Below are positions 1 through 8,281 of a stretch of DNA of 64,000 nucleotides, piece by piece. A program made the translations under genes and the position numbers. Positions within the stretch are counted from its first letter, which is position 1, and each line of letters starts with the position of its first letter. The notes below the pieces were generated by a model. It was given only the letters and a program-made list of their open reading frames with translations, searched no databases and was not told where the DNA came from. The DNA comes from Larkinella rosea (GTDB lineage Bacteria > Bacteroidota > Bacteroidia > Cytophagales > Spirosomataceae): contig NZ_RQJO01000007.1 of the NCBI RefSeq assembly GCF_003858635.1, positions 311,941-375,940 on the forward strand, given 5' to 3'.

Positions 1-1
1 G

Positions 2-319
2 ACGCTTTCAGTTGGCCAGCGGCAGTTGATTTCGTTCGTTCGCGCGATGGTTCATGACCCGCGCATCATGGTGCTGGATGAAGCCACTTCGTCGGTCGAT
101 ACCGAAACCGAAGGATTGATTCAGGATGCGATTGGAAAACTGATGAAAGGCCGCACTGCCATTGTCATTGCCCACCGACTTTCGACCATCCGCGAAGCCC
201 ACAAAATTATTGTCGTCGACAAAGGCCGGATTGTGGAGCAGGGGACGCACGACGAACTGCTCCAATTGGAGGGTTTCTACGCGAATCTGTACCGGATGCA
301 GTATAAGGAAATGGTTTAG
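2..319 (+). CDS. ABC exporter, C-terminal end of the ATP-binding domain (5' partial)
   Basis: This is the last 105 codons of an ABC transporter that begins before the window. The frame is open from base 2. Visible motifs are the ABC signature LSVGQRQ at the very start, the Walker B and D-loop stretch [12 protein letters not shown], and the H-loop histidine in IVIAHRLST, followed by the usual [13 protein letters not shown] tail. The sequence type (an LSVGQRQ signature and a short tail ending soon after FYANLYRMQ) fits half-size exporters of the MsbA/multidrug kind, in which a six-helix membrane domain precedes this ATPase on the same chain. That part lies outside the window, so the substrate cannot be judged. 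It converges on the small acidic gene at 386-655, with an AT-rich inverted repeat between them. Confidence 0.93.
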   Translation, partial: TLSVGQRQLISFVRAMVHDPRIMVLDEATSSVDTETEGLIQDAIGKLMKGRTAIVIAHRLSTIREAHKIIVVDKGRIVEQGTHDELLQLEGFYANLYRMQYKEMV

Positions 320-323
320 GTTA

Positions 324-387
324 AATGAACAATAAACAATGGATTGTCGAATTTATCTTTGACACCTTTCATTATTCATTGTTCATT
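324..387. repeat. AT-rich AATGAACAAT inverted repeat, copy 1
   Basis: The left arm at 324-341 and the right arm at 370-387 are reverse complements at 16 of 18 positions, with a 28-nt spacer. The arms are built from the words AATGAACAAT and AATAATG. Related elements lie at 14931-15009, 20538-20626 and 26465-26586, always between genes. Here it sits between two convergent genes and may act as a weak bidirectional terminator. No U-tract is evident, so that role is only inferred. Confidence 0.7.
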
Positions 388-655
388 ATTTCCTAGGTTC
401 TGCTCCCGCCAGTGCGTAGGCAATTTTTTCGTTCAGATTATCGTCATTGGCCGGATCGTCGGTTTGCTGCGACGGAATTCGCCCAATAGCTGTTTGGCTG
501 GGTTCCAGTTCCGTTTCCTCTTCGCTGGGAGTTGGCCCGGTTTGATCAATAATCTCTTCGTCTGAATTCGGATCATTGTCCATTCCCGACGGAATATCCC
601 GCAACGGTTCTTTATCGCTGACCGAATGCCGGTTCGGATTTTGTGACGGTGTCAT
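386..655 (-). CDS. Small acidic hypothetical protein
   Basis: An 89-residue frame starting at the ATG at 653-655. The open frame extends upstream to 733, but that part would overlap the terminator of the neighbouring penicillin-binding protein gene, so the inner ATG is preferred. The product is hydrophilic and rich in Asp, Glu, Pro, Asn and Ser, with no signal peptide, membrane segment or recognisable domain. It looks intrinsically disordered. It lies just downstream of the class A PBP gene on the same strand, separated by a terminator hairpin. No family is recognised and no function is proposed. The call rests on an undisturbed frame filling an otherwise empty space and could be wrong. Confidence 0.45.
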   Translation of the reverse strand: MTPSQNPNRHSVSDKEPLRDIPSGMDNDPNSDEEIIDQTGPTPSEEETELEPSQTAIGRIPSQQTDDPANDDNLNEKIAYALAGAEPRK

Positions 656-719
656 GAGCGTAACTCGATGGTATCCGGCTATAACTCGCGCGTTGGTGGT
701 GTTGTTTTCATAAACCGCC

Positions 720-753
720 AAAAAAAAGGCCAACCAGTTTAGGTTGACCTTTT
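720..753 (-). terminator. Rho-independent terminator of the PBP gene
   Basis: Read on the minus strand, a stem of AAGGTCAACC and GGTTGGCCTT with a 6-nt loop (726-751) is followed by a run of eight T (720-727 as A on the plus strand). It begins a few bases after the stop codon of the penicillin-binding protein gene. Confidence 0.85.
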
Positions 754-756
754 ATG

Positions 757-3330
757 TCATCGGAAAGGTTGCGCTCGTTGTGTCGTGTCGGCCGGTTCAA
801 TCTGCTCAGGAGCAGCCGGTTGCTGAAAGAGTGAATCCGGTGGAATTTCAACGTCCGTCGAATCGGATTCCATATCACTCTCGTCATCGTCGCCACCGGG
901 GCAACCCAGATAATCCTTCGTTATTTTAACCGTTGGCTTGTTAAAGGGCCCCTGGTATAGTTTCAGATCCTTGTCTTTGTAGACCAGTTCCAGAAACCGC
1001 CCGACCAGCGGTAAGGCGGTTTTGGCCCCTTCGCCCATGTCGGTCGATCGAAAGTGGATGCTGCGATCGTCACCACCAACCCAGGCACCCACTACCAGAT
1101 CGCGGGTGACGCCCATGAACCAGCCGTCGGAATTGTTGGAAGTCGTACCGGTTTTTCCGCCTACCTGATTACGGTTTTTGAACAGATCGTACGACCATAA
1201 GTTCTGCGATGTGCCGCCCGACTCTTCCAGGCCTCCGCGCAACATGTGCAGCATCAGGAACGCCGATTCTTCGCGAATGGCCTGTTTCTTTTCCGGTACA
1301 AACTCTTCAATGACATTTCCGCTCCGGTCTTCGATTCGGGTGACCAGTAACGGCTGGGTGTGAACGCCATTGTTCGCAAATGAGCAGTAGGCCGAAACCA
1401 TTTCGTACAATGACACATCCGAAGAGCCCAGACCGACGGACGGAACAGCCGCCAACGGGCTTTCAATACCCAGGCGATGCGCGTATTCGACGACCCGTTG
1501 CGGAGTAGCTACGTCATTCGTCAGCTGAGCTGTTACGGAATTGATCGACCGCGCCATCGCCCGGCGAAGTGTCATATTCGAGTATGAAAATGTACCTGCC
1601 GAGTTTTTGGGTGCCCAGAAGTCTTCTTCGCCTTTTTCGTTGATGTATTCCTTCCGGAATGGCTCATCGCGTCGACGGTCGCAGGGCCCCAAATTGATCG
1701 TGGAATCGTCGATAACGGTTGCGTATACGAACGGTTTGAAAGTAGAACCGGGCTGCCGTTTTCCCTGCCGGACGTGGTCGAACTGGAAAAATTCGTAATC
1801 AAGGCCGCCCACCCAGGTGCGAATAAAACCGGTATGCGGGTCCATTGCGACCAAACCGGCCTGCAAAAAGCGTTTATAGTAGGCGATGGAGTCCATGGGC
1901 GTCATGTATTTCTTTTTCGGCCCATTCCAGGAGAAAACCGTCATGCTGTCCTTCTTCACCTTCATGTAGTAATTGATCGAATCCGGCTGAGCAGGGTATT
2001 TGGCCAACAGCGCCTTATACCGTTCCGTTCGTTGGGCTACCTTATCCAGAAAATCCGGAATTTCTTTGCCGTCTTCGTCCGTCCAGGGGTTTCGACCGTT
2101 CCAGTGGTTGTCGAAAATCCGTTGCAACTGCTTCATTTTCTCCGCAACGGCTTCTTCCGCCAGGGCCTGCATCCGTGAATCGACCGTCGTGTAGATTTTC
2201 AGGCCATCCGTGTACAGGTCATATCCCTTTTCTTCACCCCACTTTTTGACCACATCGACCACGGCATTTTTGAAATAGTTGGCCGGGCCCGAATACGGAT
2301 TGTCGGGGCTAAACCGGGTTCGTAAAGGAAGCTCGCACAGGGAATCGGCCTGTTGTTTCGTGAGGTAGTTGTATTTCTCCATCTGGCGGAGAACCACATT
2401 CCGGCGGTTTCTGGACTTCTCGAAGTTCCGTTTGATCAACGGATTATACGTCGTCGTTGCTTTTTGCAGTCCTACCAAAACCGCTGATTCCTGAACGTTC
2501 AGATTTTCCGGTGATTTGCTGAAATAGGTGCGGGCGGCTGTTTTGATCCCGTAGGCATTGCTGCCAAAATCGACGGTATTGAAATACATCGTCAGGATCT
2601 GTTCCTTCGAAAAATTACGTTCCAGTTTGATCGCCATCAGCCACTCTTTGGTTTTCAGGATGACGGTTTTGATCAGCGGAACATTATACAACAACCCTCT
2701 CGACTGCCGACGCCGGGTTTTGAACAGATTTTTGGCCAATTGCTGCGTAATCGTGCTGCCACCGCCGGAACTGTTGCCCGTTAAAACCCCGTAGGCGGCT
2801 CGGCCCAAACTCCGGGTATCAATGCCCGAATGTTCGTAAAACCGCACATCTTCGGTGGCAATCAGGGCCTGAATCAGAGAAGGAGGGAGGTCTTCGTATG
2901 TAATCGGGGTACGGTTTTCAGTATAAAACCGGCCGATCATCACTTTATCGTAGGAATAAATTTCGGAAGACTGGGCAACTTTGGGATTTTTCAGGTCTTC
3001 GACACTCGGCATTTCACCACTGAGATACAGGAAGTTAGTCTCAATAGAAAGAACATAAACGAGAGCAAGAAAAAAAAGAAAAATCAGGCTTTTGGTGGAT
3101 TGATAAAAAATTTTGAAACCAAGCGATCGGGTATCGAAACGGGCGTTGAGCCAATTTCGGTAACGCTGCCGAATTCCCCGGTACGTTGCTCCTGCTGAGT
3201 CGACACGCTCTTTTCCGAAAAGACCCGACATCATACGGTAGATCAGTCGCTTAAAGCGGTTTCTTGCGCGACCGAAAAAGCTGGTGATGCCTTGCCAAAG
3301 GGTCCGAAGCTGCCCCCAGAATTTACTCAT
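757..3330 (-). CDS. Class A penicillin-binding protein (PBP1A-type bifunctional peptidoglycan synthase)
   Basis: 857 residues, the usual length for a class A PBP. A basic cytoplasmic tail of about 75 residues is followed by one membrane anchor (about 76-98). The GT51 glycosyltransferase domain comes next, with catalytic Glu160 in ATEDVRFYEH and the GGGSTITQQLAKN motif near 190. It polymerises lipid II into glycan chains. The transpeptidase domain carries all three penicillin-binding motifs: SxxK (Ser529-Thr-Phe-Lys532 in RQPGSTFKPF), SIN (SxN) and KTGTT. It cross-links stem peptides in the periplasm. The C-terminal 50 residues are acidic and Pro-rich, probably disordered. The ATG at 3328-3330 is the first in frame and gives a typical N-terminus. 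The gene is monocistronic: a strong terminator follows, and about 220 nt separate it from msrB upstream. It is an mrcA/ponA-like gene, though paralogues cannot be excluded. Confidence 0.96.
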   Translation of the reverse strand: MSKFWGQLRTLWQGITSFFGRARNRFKRLIYRMMSGLFGKERVDSAGATYRGIRQRYRNWLNARFDTRSLGFKIFYQSTKSLIFLFFLALVYVLSIETNFLYLSGEMPSVEDLKNPKVAQSSEIYSYDKVMIGRFYTENRTPITYEDLPPSLIQALIATEDVRFYEHSGIDTRSLGRAAYGVLTGNSSGGGSTITQQLAKNLFKTRRRQSRGLLYNVPLIKTVILKTKEWLMAIKLERNFSKEQILTMYFNTVDFGSNAYGIKTAARTYFSKSPENLNVQESAVLVGLQKATTTYNPLIKRNFEKSRNRRNVVLRQMEKYNYLTKQQADSLCELPLRTRFSPDNPYSGPANYFKNAVVDVVKKWGEEKGYDLYTDGLKIYTTVDSRMQALAEEAVAEKMKQLQRIFDNHWNGRNPWTDEDGKEIPDFLDKVAQRTERYKALLAKYPAQPDSINYYMKVKKDSMTVFSWNGPKKKYMTPMDSIAYYKRFLQAGLVAMDPHTGFIRTWVGGLDYEFFQFDHVRQGKRQPGSTFKPFVYATVIDDSTINLGPCDRRRDEPFRKEYINEKGEEDFWAPKNSAGTFSYSNMTLRRAMARSINSVTAQLTNDVATPQRVVEYAHRLGIESPLAAVPSVGLGSSDVSLYEMVSAYCSFANNGVHTQPLLVTRIEDRSGNVIEEFVPEKKQAIREESAFLMLHMLRGGLEESGGTSQNLWSYDLFKNRNQVGGKTGTTSNNSDGWFMGVTRDLVVGAWVGGDDRSIHFRSTDMGEGAKTALPLVGRFLELVYKDKDLKLYQGPFNKPTVKITKDYLGCPGGDDDESDMESDSTDVEIPPDSLFQQPAAPEQIEPADTTQRAQPFR

Positions 3331-3497
3331 GCCTGCTAGTTTGACGGTTAAACATGGTAGACCGGATTCTTCACCAACGTGGAAAAATGGAAGCCCGTCT
3401 GATTAAAAAAAGCAAATATAATCCGGTACGCAAAAAAGACGGATTGAGAAACCCGTCCTTTCTGGCAAATATAACGGAAATTTAGACGATATAATAT

Positions 3498-3528
3498 GAA
3501 AAAAGCCAGCCCGATCGTCGGGTTGGCT
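3498..3528 (-). terminator. Terminator downstream of msrB
   Basis: A hairpin of AGCCAACCCGAC and its partner GTCGGGCTGGCT-like arm (3504-3528) runs into six T on the minus strand. It lies 25 nt past the msrB stop codon. Part of the 222-nt space 3331-3552; nothing else is seen there. Confidence 0.85.
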
Positions 3529-3552
3529 CATTACCAGTGGGTTAACACCCGC

Positions 3553-4041
3553 TTATTTCTTTTCAAATTCGAGGGCCACACCATTCATGCAATACCGTAG
3601 TCCGGTTGGCTTCGGGCCATCGTCAAAAACGTGCCCCAAATGACCGCCACAAACTCCGCATTCGACCTCCGTCCGCACCATACCGTGGGTACGGTCGGAT
3701 TTTTCAACCACGTTTTCTTTTGAAATCGGCTGGTAGAAACTCGGCCAGCCTGTTCCCGATTCGAATTTTGTCGAGGAACTGAATAAGGGTGTTTTGCAAG
3801 CCGCACATTTGAAAATCCCTTTTTCGTGGTTATCGACCAATGGACTGGTAAAGGGCCGTTCGGTACCCTGCTGGCGTAACACGTAAAACTGTTCCGGGGT
3901 CAAGATTTTTTTCCACTCCGCTTCCGTTTTAACGACCTTGCGGGGTTTGGCATCGTCCGAATTCCGGGTCAGGGAAATGGATGCGATCGAGCCGGTGAGC
4001 ACCAGCCCACACAAGACTCCAATAAAAAGATTGCGCTTCAT
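3553..4041 (-). CDS. msrB: Peptide-methionine (R)-S-oxide reductase MsrB, exported form
   Basis: 162 residues. It reduces methionine-R-sulfoxide in oxidised proteins. The SelR fold is complete: zinc ligands Cys79 and Cys82 (CAAC) and Cys128 and Cys131 (CGVC), the substrate-binding [12 protein letters not shown] segment, [10 protein letters not shown], and the catalytic Cys151 in RYCMNG. The enzyme uses Cys, not selenocysteine. An N-terminal hydrophobic stretch ([20 protein letters not shown]) precedes the domain and looks like a signal peptide or anchor, placing the enzyme in the periplasm. This differs from the cytoplasmic MsrB of many bacteria. No MsrA partner is adjacent. The gene is flanked by terminators on both sides, so it is probably transcribed alone. 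Confidence 0.95.
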   Translation of the reverse strand: MKRNLFIGVLCGLVLTGSIASISLTRNSDDAKPRKVVKTEAEWKKILTPEQFYVLRQQGTERPFTSPLVDNHEKGIFKCAACKTPLFSSSTKFESGTGWPSFYQPISKENVVEKSDRTHGMVRTEVECGVCGGHLGHVFDDGPKPTGLRYCMNGVALEFEKK

Positions 4042-4081
4042 AGTTGGTTAACAAATTAATTCAGAGGATAGTTTGTCAATT

Positions 4082-4119
4082 GAAAAAGCCACAATGCAAT
4101 GCTGCACGTGGCCTTTTCA
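4082..4119 (-). terminator. Terminator downstream of the fasciclin gene
   Basis: A GC-containing stem (GGCCAC pairing with GTGGC, plus flanking A/T pairs) ends in five T on the minus strand, about 20 nt past the fasciclin stop codon. The mirrored T-tract on the plus strand would allow action in both directions. Confidence 0.7.
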
Positions 4120-4139
4120 TCTACGTTTCCGGCATTGAC

Positions 4140-4700
4140 TTACATCGACATCGGCATTAGAACTGTATCAATGGAATGGATTACTCCGTTTGACTGATAA
4201 ACATCCGAAATCAGCACTTTGGCTGTTCCACCTTTGGCATCTTCAATCACAATGTCTTTGCCATTCATTCTGGCGGTCAGATTGCCACCGGCAACGGTTT
4301 TCAGCGTAGCCGACCCGTTGCCCGCTTTGATGAGTTTTGCCAGGGCTTTGCCATCCAGCCGACCGGCTACTACGTGGTAGGTCAGAATACCGGTCAGTGT
4401 CGCTTTGTTTTCGGGCTTCACCAGAGACTCGACCGTTCCGGCGGGTAATTTGGCAAACGCATCGTTGGTAGGAGCGAACACCGTGAAAGGACCAGCCCCC
4501 TGCAAGGTTTCAACTAAACCGGCGGCTTTAACGGCGGCAACCAGCGTCGTGTGGTCTTTGGAATTAACGGCGTTTTCAATGATATTCTTGGCCGGATACA
4601 TCATCGCGCCACCAACTTCCTTCGGTTTTTGAGCGTAAGAAACTGTAAAAAGCGCGCTAAGCAGGACTGCAAAAAAACCAGATTTGATGATCGTCTTCAT
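4140..4700 (-). CDS. Secreted fasciclin (FAS1) domain protein
   Basis: 186 residues: a signal peptide (MKTIIKSGFFAVLLSALFTV then SYAQ) and a single FAS1 domain covering about residues 38-186. The two diagnostic FAS1 blocks are visible: TVFAPTNDAFAKLPAGTVE (H1 box) and GILTYHVVAG (YH motif), ending in GVIHSIDTVLMP. FAS1 domains mediate adhesion or carbohydrate/protein contacts outside the membrane; no enzymatic role is known. It lies directly downstream of an ECF sigma/anti-sigma pair, separated by a terminator, and in other bacteria such pairs can control a neighbouring FAS1 gene. Regulation by that pair here is inferred from position only. Confidence 0.92.
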   Translation of the reverse strand: MKTIIKSGFFAVLLSALFTVSYAQKPKEVGGAMMYPAKNIIENAVNSKDHTTLVAAVKAAGLVETLQGAGPFTVFAPTNDAFAKLPAGTVESLVKPENKATLTGILTYHVVAGRLDGKALAKLIKAGNGSATLKTVAGGNLTARMNGKDIVIEDAKGGTAKVLISDVYQSNGVIHSIDTVLMPMSM

Positions 4701-4825
4701 AATTGAAATGTGATTTTATTAAGTTGAAGAATGAAAGAATCTGGTTGCAACCGACTCACAACAATACCTACGCCCCGGTTGAAGGTTTGGATTTATTGAT
4801 TCGAAAAAAAAGATTGAAAAGCACA

Positions 4826-4859
4826 AAAAAAAGCTCTGGCGGTGTGCCAGAGCCTTTTT
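4826..4859 (-). terminator. Terminator downstream of the sigma/anti-sigma operon
   Basis: A perfect GGCTCTGGC / GCCAGAGC stem with a short loop is flanked by T5 on the minus strand and by an A-run that would serve as a T-tract in the opposite direction. Confidence 0.88.
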
Positions 4860-4878
4860 ACTACGATTCAGAATGAGC

Positions 4879-5754
4879 TTAAGTTTTTACATTTCCGACC
4901 ACGACCATGGCTGATAAGGTCGGTGTTGGGCTTCCTCCCCGCCGTTCGAGCGTAATTGCGAAGGCATCCGCTTTTAGGAATTTTTTGGTTTGCTGCACGA
5001 CCCGCGTACCTTCCCCAATTTCGAACACGCCAGCGTCGACCGGTTTTCCATCCACGATGGCCCAAAGCTGGTATTGCTGGGCTTCGGAAGGTCTCGTCAG
5101 CGAATCGATTTCCAGATTAACCTGGCCGGTGCTGGCGTTCCAGTAAACCGTTGCCAGGTTGGCCGTAGTCGTATCCGTAGCATTCAGGCGAATAACCCGC
5201 GTTCCCGGTTCTTTCAAAATAGCCAGCGTCTGATCCGTTTGTTGCTGGTGAGTTCGTAAGGTCCGAACTTCGTCGGTCAGCTGCTGATTCGACTCCCGGA
5301 GCGAACTGAGCGTTTGCTGACTACCCTGCAACTGGGAGTACAGGAAATACGCAAAGACCAGCACAATCAGACCCAGCGAAGCCGCAACCAGCCAGGTAAA
5401 CCGGTAGGTGGGTCTTGAATGGGTGTAGTCGTCTTTTGAGTAGAGGGGGCGGATGGTTGTTTCCGCTTCATCTTCCGTTACCTGGCCTTCGGGCTGGACC
5501 GCTTCGTCGATTTCTTCGGTCCCGGGCGTATCAAAATCCAATTCTTTCAGGAGCCAGGCCTTGACATCGGAGGGCGGTTCCCGGCGCAAGGTCTGGGCAT
5601 ACTGTTCCATGGCAGCCGACAGATTGTCGAGCTCCGCACGGATTTCAGGATATATGCTTGACATGCACTCGACTTCCCGCTTTTCCTGCGGGCTGACGGT
5701 GCCAAGCACATACTCTTCCAGTATGCCAGACTCTATGTATTCTTTCGTGTTCAT
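4879..5754 (-). CDS. Membrane anti-sigma factor, RskA type
   Basis: 291 residues. The cytoplasmic N-terminal part (about 1-110) starts with IESGILEEYVLGTVSPQEKR, the typical opening of Bacteroidota RskA-like anti-sigma factors that grip the sigma factor. A single membrane helix follows at about 119-140 (FTWLVAASLGLIVLVFAYFL). A short Gln-rich coiled coil (about 141-175) leads to the periplasmic RskA C-terminal domain (about 195-291) with the block QYQLWAIVDGKPVDAG. No CHCC zinc site is seen in the N-terminal part. It overlaps the sigma gene by 4 nt (ATGA), so the two are translationally coupled. It should hold the partner sigma inactive until an envelope signal leads to its cleavage or release; the signal is unknown. 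Confidence 0.92.
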   Translation of the reverse strand: MNTKEYIESGILEEYVLGTVSPQEKREVECMSSIYPEIRAELDNLSAAMEQYAQTLRREPPSDVKAWLLKELDFDTPGTEEIDEAVQPEGQVTEDEAETTIRPLYSKDDYTHSRPTYRFTWLVAASLGLIVLVFAYFLYSQLQGSQQTLSSLRESNQQLTDEVRTLRTHQQQTDQTLAILKEPGTRVIRLNATDTTTANLATVYWNASTGQVNLEIDSLTRPSEAQQYQLWAIVDGKPVDAGVFEIGEGTRVVQQTKKFLKADAFAITLERRGGSPTPTLSAMVVVGNVKT

Positions 5755-6299
5755 GTACCGAATAGCTTCTTCAATTCCTGTAAAGCAGACCGAACCCGTG
5801 TTTTGACCGTTCCAAGAGGCAAATTGAGTTTCTCCGCTACTTCTTCATGGGTATAGCCATAGAAATAGACGAGGTCGATTACCAGTTTTCGATCAGGATT
5901 TAATTGATTTACTTTCTCCGGTAAATCAAGCGTTTCCACCGCAGGCTGATAGGTTTGCCGATGTTGATCAACAATATCTACGATATCGGTGCTGGTTTGG
6001 ATTGACTGACCGGAATGACGGGTACGAATCGCATCGATTGCGGTATTTCGCGCAATGTTGAGCAACCAGGTAAAAAGCCGTCCTTTCTGAGAATCGTACG
6101 AGGGAATATTGCGCCAGATTTTGACAAAAGAATCCTGTAAAACGTCACGAGCTAGCTCTTCGTCACGAACAACTTTGAGTATCACGCCATACAAAGCAGG
6201 CGAATACTGGTCGTATAACAAGTGAAATGCCTGTTCCTCTCGCTGTTGGAGTTTCTTGACCAGTACGTCTTCCGAAAATGGGAGGTTTGAACGCTTCAA
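5751..6299 (-). CDS. ECF RNA polymerase sigma factor (partner of the RskA-like anti-sigma)
   Basis: 182 residues. Sigma region 2 is at about 20-90 (YDQYSPALYGVILKVVRDEE, with DVLQDSFVKIWRN for -10 recognition). Region 4 is at about 120-180, with a helix-turn-helix in YGYTHEEVAEKLNLPLGTVK that reads the -35 element. The frame begins at TTG (6297-6299). No in-frame ATG lies between this and the previous stop that would give a better N-terminus, so a TTG start is accepted. The stop overlaps the start of the anti-sigma gene. It is of the SigK-like class, distinct from the FecI-like sigmas at 33.1 and 56 kb. Its targets may include the FAS1 gene downstream, but no shared promoter motif was found. 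Confidence 0.94.
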   Translation of the reverse strand: MKRSNLPFSEDVLVKKLQQREEQAFHLLYDQYSPALYGVILKVVRDEELARDVLQDSFVKIWRNIPSYDSQKGRLFTWLLNIARNTAIDAIRTRHSGQSIQTSTDIVDIVDQHRQTYQPAVETLDLPEKVNQLNPDRKLVIDLVYFYGYTHEEVAEKLNLPLGTVKTRVRSALQELKKLFGT

Positions 6300-6395
6300 G
6301 GTATCAGGGTAATTCAGTAACCAATAGGGTCATTCCAAAAGTACGAATAAATTGATGCAGGCAAACAATTGGGGAGTGATTTAGCAATTAAAATC

Positions 6396-6434
6396 AAAAA
6401 AAGCTACTCCCTTTGCCGGAAATAGCTTCTTTTG
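6396..6434 (-). terminator. Terminator downstream of the small secreted protein gene
   Basis: On the minus strand an AAGCTA stem, with further pairing of TTTCCGG to the GGGA side, is followed by a run of seven T, just past the stop codon at 6466. Confidence 0.7.
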
Positions 6435-6465
6435 GTTATAAAGTAGCTCGAAATGGCCGTGGGGT

Positions 6466-6738
6466 TTAATCGACCGGTTTTTTCGCATTAACGGTTTTTT
6501 TCCTGACCACCGTCGTTTTTTTATGCATCATCGCATCGCTCGAACGACGGGCATTCCGGCTCGATTGCGTTCCTTTGACCAGTTTGCTCTTCAGCGAATC
6601 TTCTTTGGCGGTGGGTTCGCCCTGCGGGAAGGATTGCGCGGCCTGTTCGGGCGCGTGCGTGTTGGGCGAAGGAGTTTGGGCCTGTCCCTGAATCGAAATC
6701 CAGCACAGGGCAGCGACAACTAGGGCTATTTTTTTCAT
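6466..6738 (-). CDS. Small secreted basic hypothetical protein
   Basis: 90 residues. A clear signal peptide (MKKIALVVAALCWISIQGQA, cleavage near QAQ) is followed by a Pro/Gln/Ser-rich segment and a strongly basic C-terminus with KKTTVVRKKTVNAKKP. There is no known domain. The mature part is about 68 residues and probably disordered; the basic tail could bind an anionic partner such as surface polysaccharide or DNA, which is speculation from charge alone. The ATG at 6736-6738 is well placed before the signal sequence. It is transcribed alone, divergent from lysA, and upstream of but not overlapping the sigma operon. Confidence 0.7.
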   Translation of the reverse strand: MKKIALVVAALCWISIQGQAQTPSPNTHAPEQAAQSFPQGEPTAKEDSLKSKLVKGTQSSRNARRSSDAMMHKKTTVVRKKTVNAKKPVD

Positions 6739-6901
6739 GATCGTTTTTCAAAGTTGGGTAGAAATTCAACCCAAAAACCGGGAAAATGTTTAGACAAAGC
6801 CCGCAGGTATCCGTTCTTTGGGATGTGATTTATTTGATAAAAAAGGAGCCGAATGCAATACGGTGCCCGATTGGGATTGCCACGAATGGCATAAAATCGC
6901 T

Positions 6902-6909
6902 TATATTTG
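6902..6909 (+). promoter_or_regulatory. Predicted -7 promoter element of lysA
   Basis: TATATTTG matches the Bacteroidota -7 consensus TAnnTTTG exactly and lies 30 nt before the lysA ATG. A TTG about 22 nt further upstream could serve as the -33 box. The prediction is by consensus only. Confidence 0.55.
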
Positions 6910-6939
6910 TAACCTCAAAATTGGCTGAAACCACTGCTC

Positions 6940-8196
6940 ATGCAGATCGATCAAAACCGTTATCAGATTCAGGGCGTCGATGTTCTGGAAATGGCCCAGG
7001 AATTTGGCCTTCCATTGTATTCCTATGATGCCGACAAAATTATTGAAAAAATTGGCACGCTTCAGTCGGCCTTTCGGGGTGTTCAACTCAAGATTAAATA
7101 CGCAGCCAAAGCCCTGACCAACGTATCCATCCTTAAATTGATGCGCAGCCGGGGAATCGATATTGAGGTGGTTTCGGTCAACGAAATCCGGATGGCATTG
7201 CTGGCGGGTTTCGAGCCGACGCAGATCATGTACACGCCGAGCGGAGTTTCGTTTACTGAAATTCAGGAGGCACTGGCGCTGGGCGTTCAACTGAACGTCG
7301 ACAGCTTGCCGCTGCTGGCGTTTGTGGGACAAACCTACGGCAGCACCAAACCGGTCGGTATCCGCATCAATCCCCACATTGCCGAAGGCGGAAACATCAA
7401 AATCCAAACCGGTCATAAAGATTCCAAGTTTGGAATTTCGATGGAGCAGCGGGCGGAAATTCGCGCGTTGGTCGAACAATATTCGATTCCGGTCGTGGGG
7501 CTGCACATTCATACAGGCTCGGATTTTAAAAATGCTGATGCGTTTCTGAAAGGAGCGGAGGTACTTTTTGAACTCGCCAATGATTACCCGAATCTGCAAT
7601 TCCTCGATTTTGGCAGCGGTTTTAAAGTCGCTTACCGCGAAGGAGATCATAGCACCGATGTGGAGGAACTGGGGCGAAAGGTGACGGCCGCTTTTCAAAA
7701 TTTCTGCCGGAACTACGGCCGGGAAATCGAACTTTGCTTCGAACCGGGTAAGTTTCTGGTCAGTGAAAGTGGCGTTCTGCTGGTCAATGTCAACATTGTG
7801 AAGGAAAACCCATCCCGTACGTTTGTGGCGGTGGATTCCGGTTTGAACCACCTGATCCGGCCGATGATGTACGATGCCTACCACGAAATTATTAACGTTT
7901 CGAACCCGACGGGCGAAAAGGAAACGTACAGCATTGTGGGCTACATTTGCGAAACCGATACGCTGGGCTGGGATCGTTCGTTGAACAAGGTGCGCCCCGG
8001 CGACGTACTGGCACTGAAAAATGCCGGTGCCTACGGATTCAGCATGAGTTCAAATTACAACTCCCGATTCCGGCCCGCCGAAGTGTTGGTCTACGATGGG
8101 AAACCGCACCTGATTCGTCGGCGCGAAACCTTTGAGGACCTGATGCGGGGGCAAATTGAAGTTGATTTTGAAGAAGAAATAAGTGTAAAAAAATAA
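6940..8196 (+). CDS. lysA: Diaminopimelate decarboxylase
   Basis: 418 residues, full length. It is a PLP-dependent fold-type III decarboxylase that converts meso-diaminopimelate to L-lysine and CO2, the last step of lysine synthesis, in the cytoplasm. Visible landmarks are the PLP lysine in IKYAAKALTN (about residue 54), the HIHTGSD block, the glycine-rich FLDFGSGFKV, the EPGKFLVSESG phosphate-binding region, the catalytic cysteine in CETDTLGWD, and the C-terminal NAGAYGFSMSSNYN. The ATG at 6940 gives the usual N-terminus. A -7 element (TATATTTG) sits 30 nt upstream, and a hairpin repeat at 8208-8262 follows the stop. No other lysine gene is nearby. Confidence 0.97.
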   Translation: MQIDQNRYQIQGVDVLEMAQEFGLPLYSYDADKIIEKIGTLQSAFRGVQLKIKYAAKALTNVSILKLMRSRGIDIEVVSVNEIRMALLAGFEPTQIMYTPSGVSFTEIQEALALGVQLNVDSLPLLAFVGQTYGSTKPVGIRINPHIAEGGNIKIQTGHKDSKFGISMEQRAEIRALVEQYSIPVVGLHIHTGSDFKNADAFLKGAEVLFELANDYPNLQFLDFGSGFKVAYREGDHSTDVEELGRKVTAAFQNFCRNYGREIELCFEPGKFLVSESGVLLVNVNIVKENPSRTFVAVDSGLNHLIRPMMYDAYHEIINVSNPTGEKETYSIVGYICETDTLGWDRSLNKVRPGDVLALKNAGAYGFSMSSNYNSRFRPAEVLVYDGKPHLIRRRETFEDLMRGQIEVDFEEEISVKK

Positions 8197-8207
8197 TGAT
8201 GGGTTAG

Positions 8208-8262
8208 GACTGAGAAACGATGCATGAAAACCGCTAACGTGTTCATTCATCGTTTCTCAGTC
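8208..8262. repeat. 21-bp inverted repeat between lysA and the yebC-like gene
   Basis: The arms at 8208-8228 and 8242-8262 pair at 20 of 21 positions around a 13-nt loop. The core is GACTGAGAAACGATG and its complement. The stem has no T-tract right after it, so termination is possible but not certain. It resembles in design, but not in sequence, the other intergenic inverted repeats of the window. Confidence 0.75.
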
Positions 8263-8281
8263 ATCATTCTTAATTCAACAC

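Noticed and set aside
344-565. Small plus-strand frame over the AT-rich repeat and the small acidic gene
   Set aside because: It starts in the repeat, overlaps the acidic gene on the other strand and has no supporting features.
708-929. Short frames on both strands around the PBP stop codon
   Set aside because: They are shadows of the PBP C-terminus and its terminator.
6901-7884. Long open frame on the minus strand opposite lysA, and similar ones opposite hslU (25204-26442), the ATP-grasp gene (14940-15938) and the M42 peptidase gene (41653-42744)
   Set aside because: They lie wholly or almost wholly over well-supported genes, have His/Asn/Gln/Phe-rich compositions typical of antisense readings, and show no domain, signal peptide or start context.
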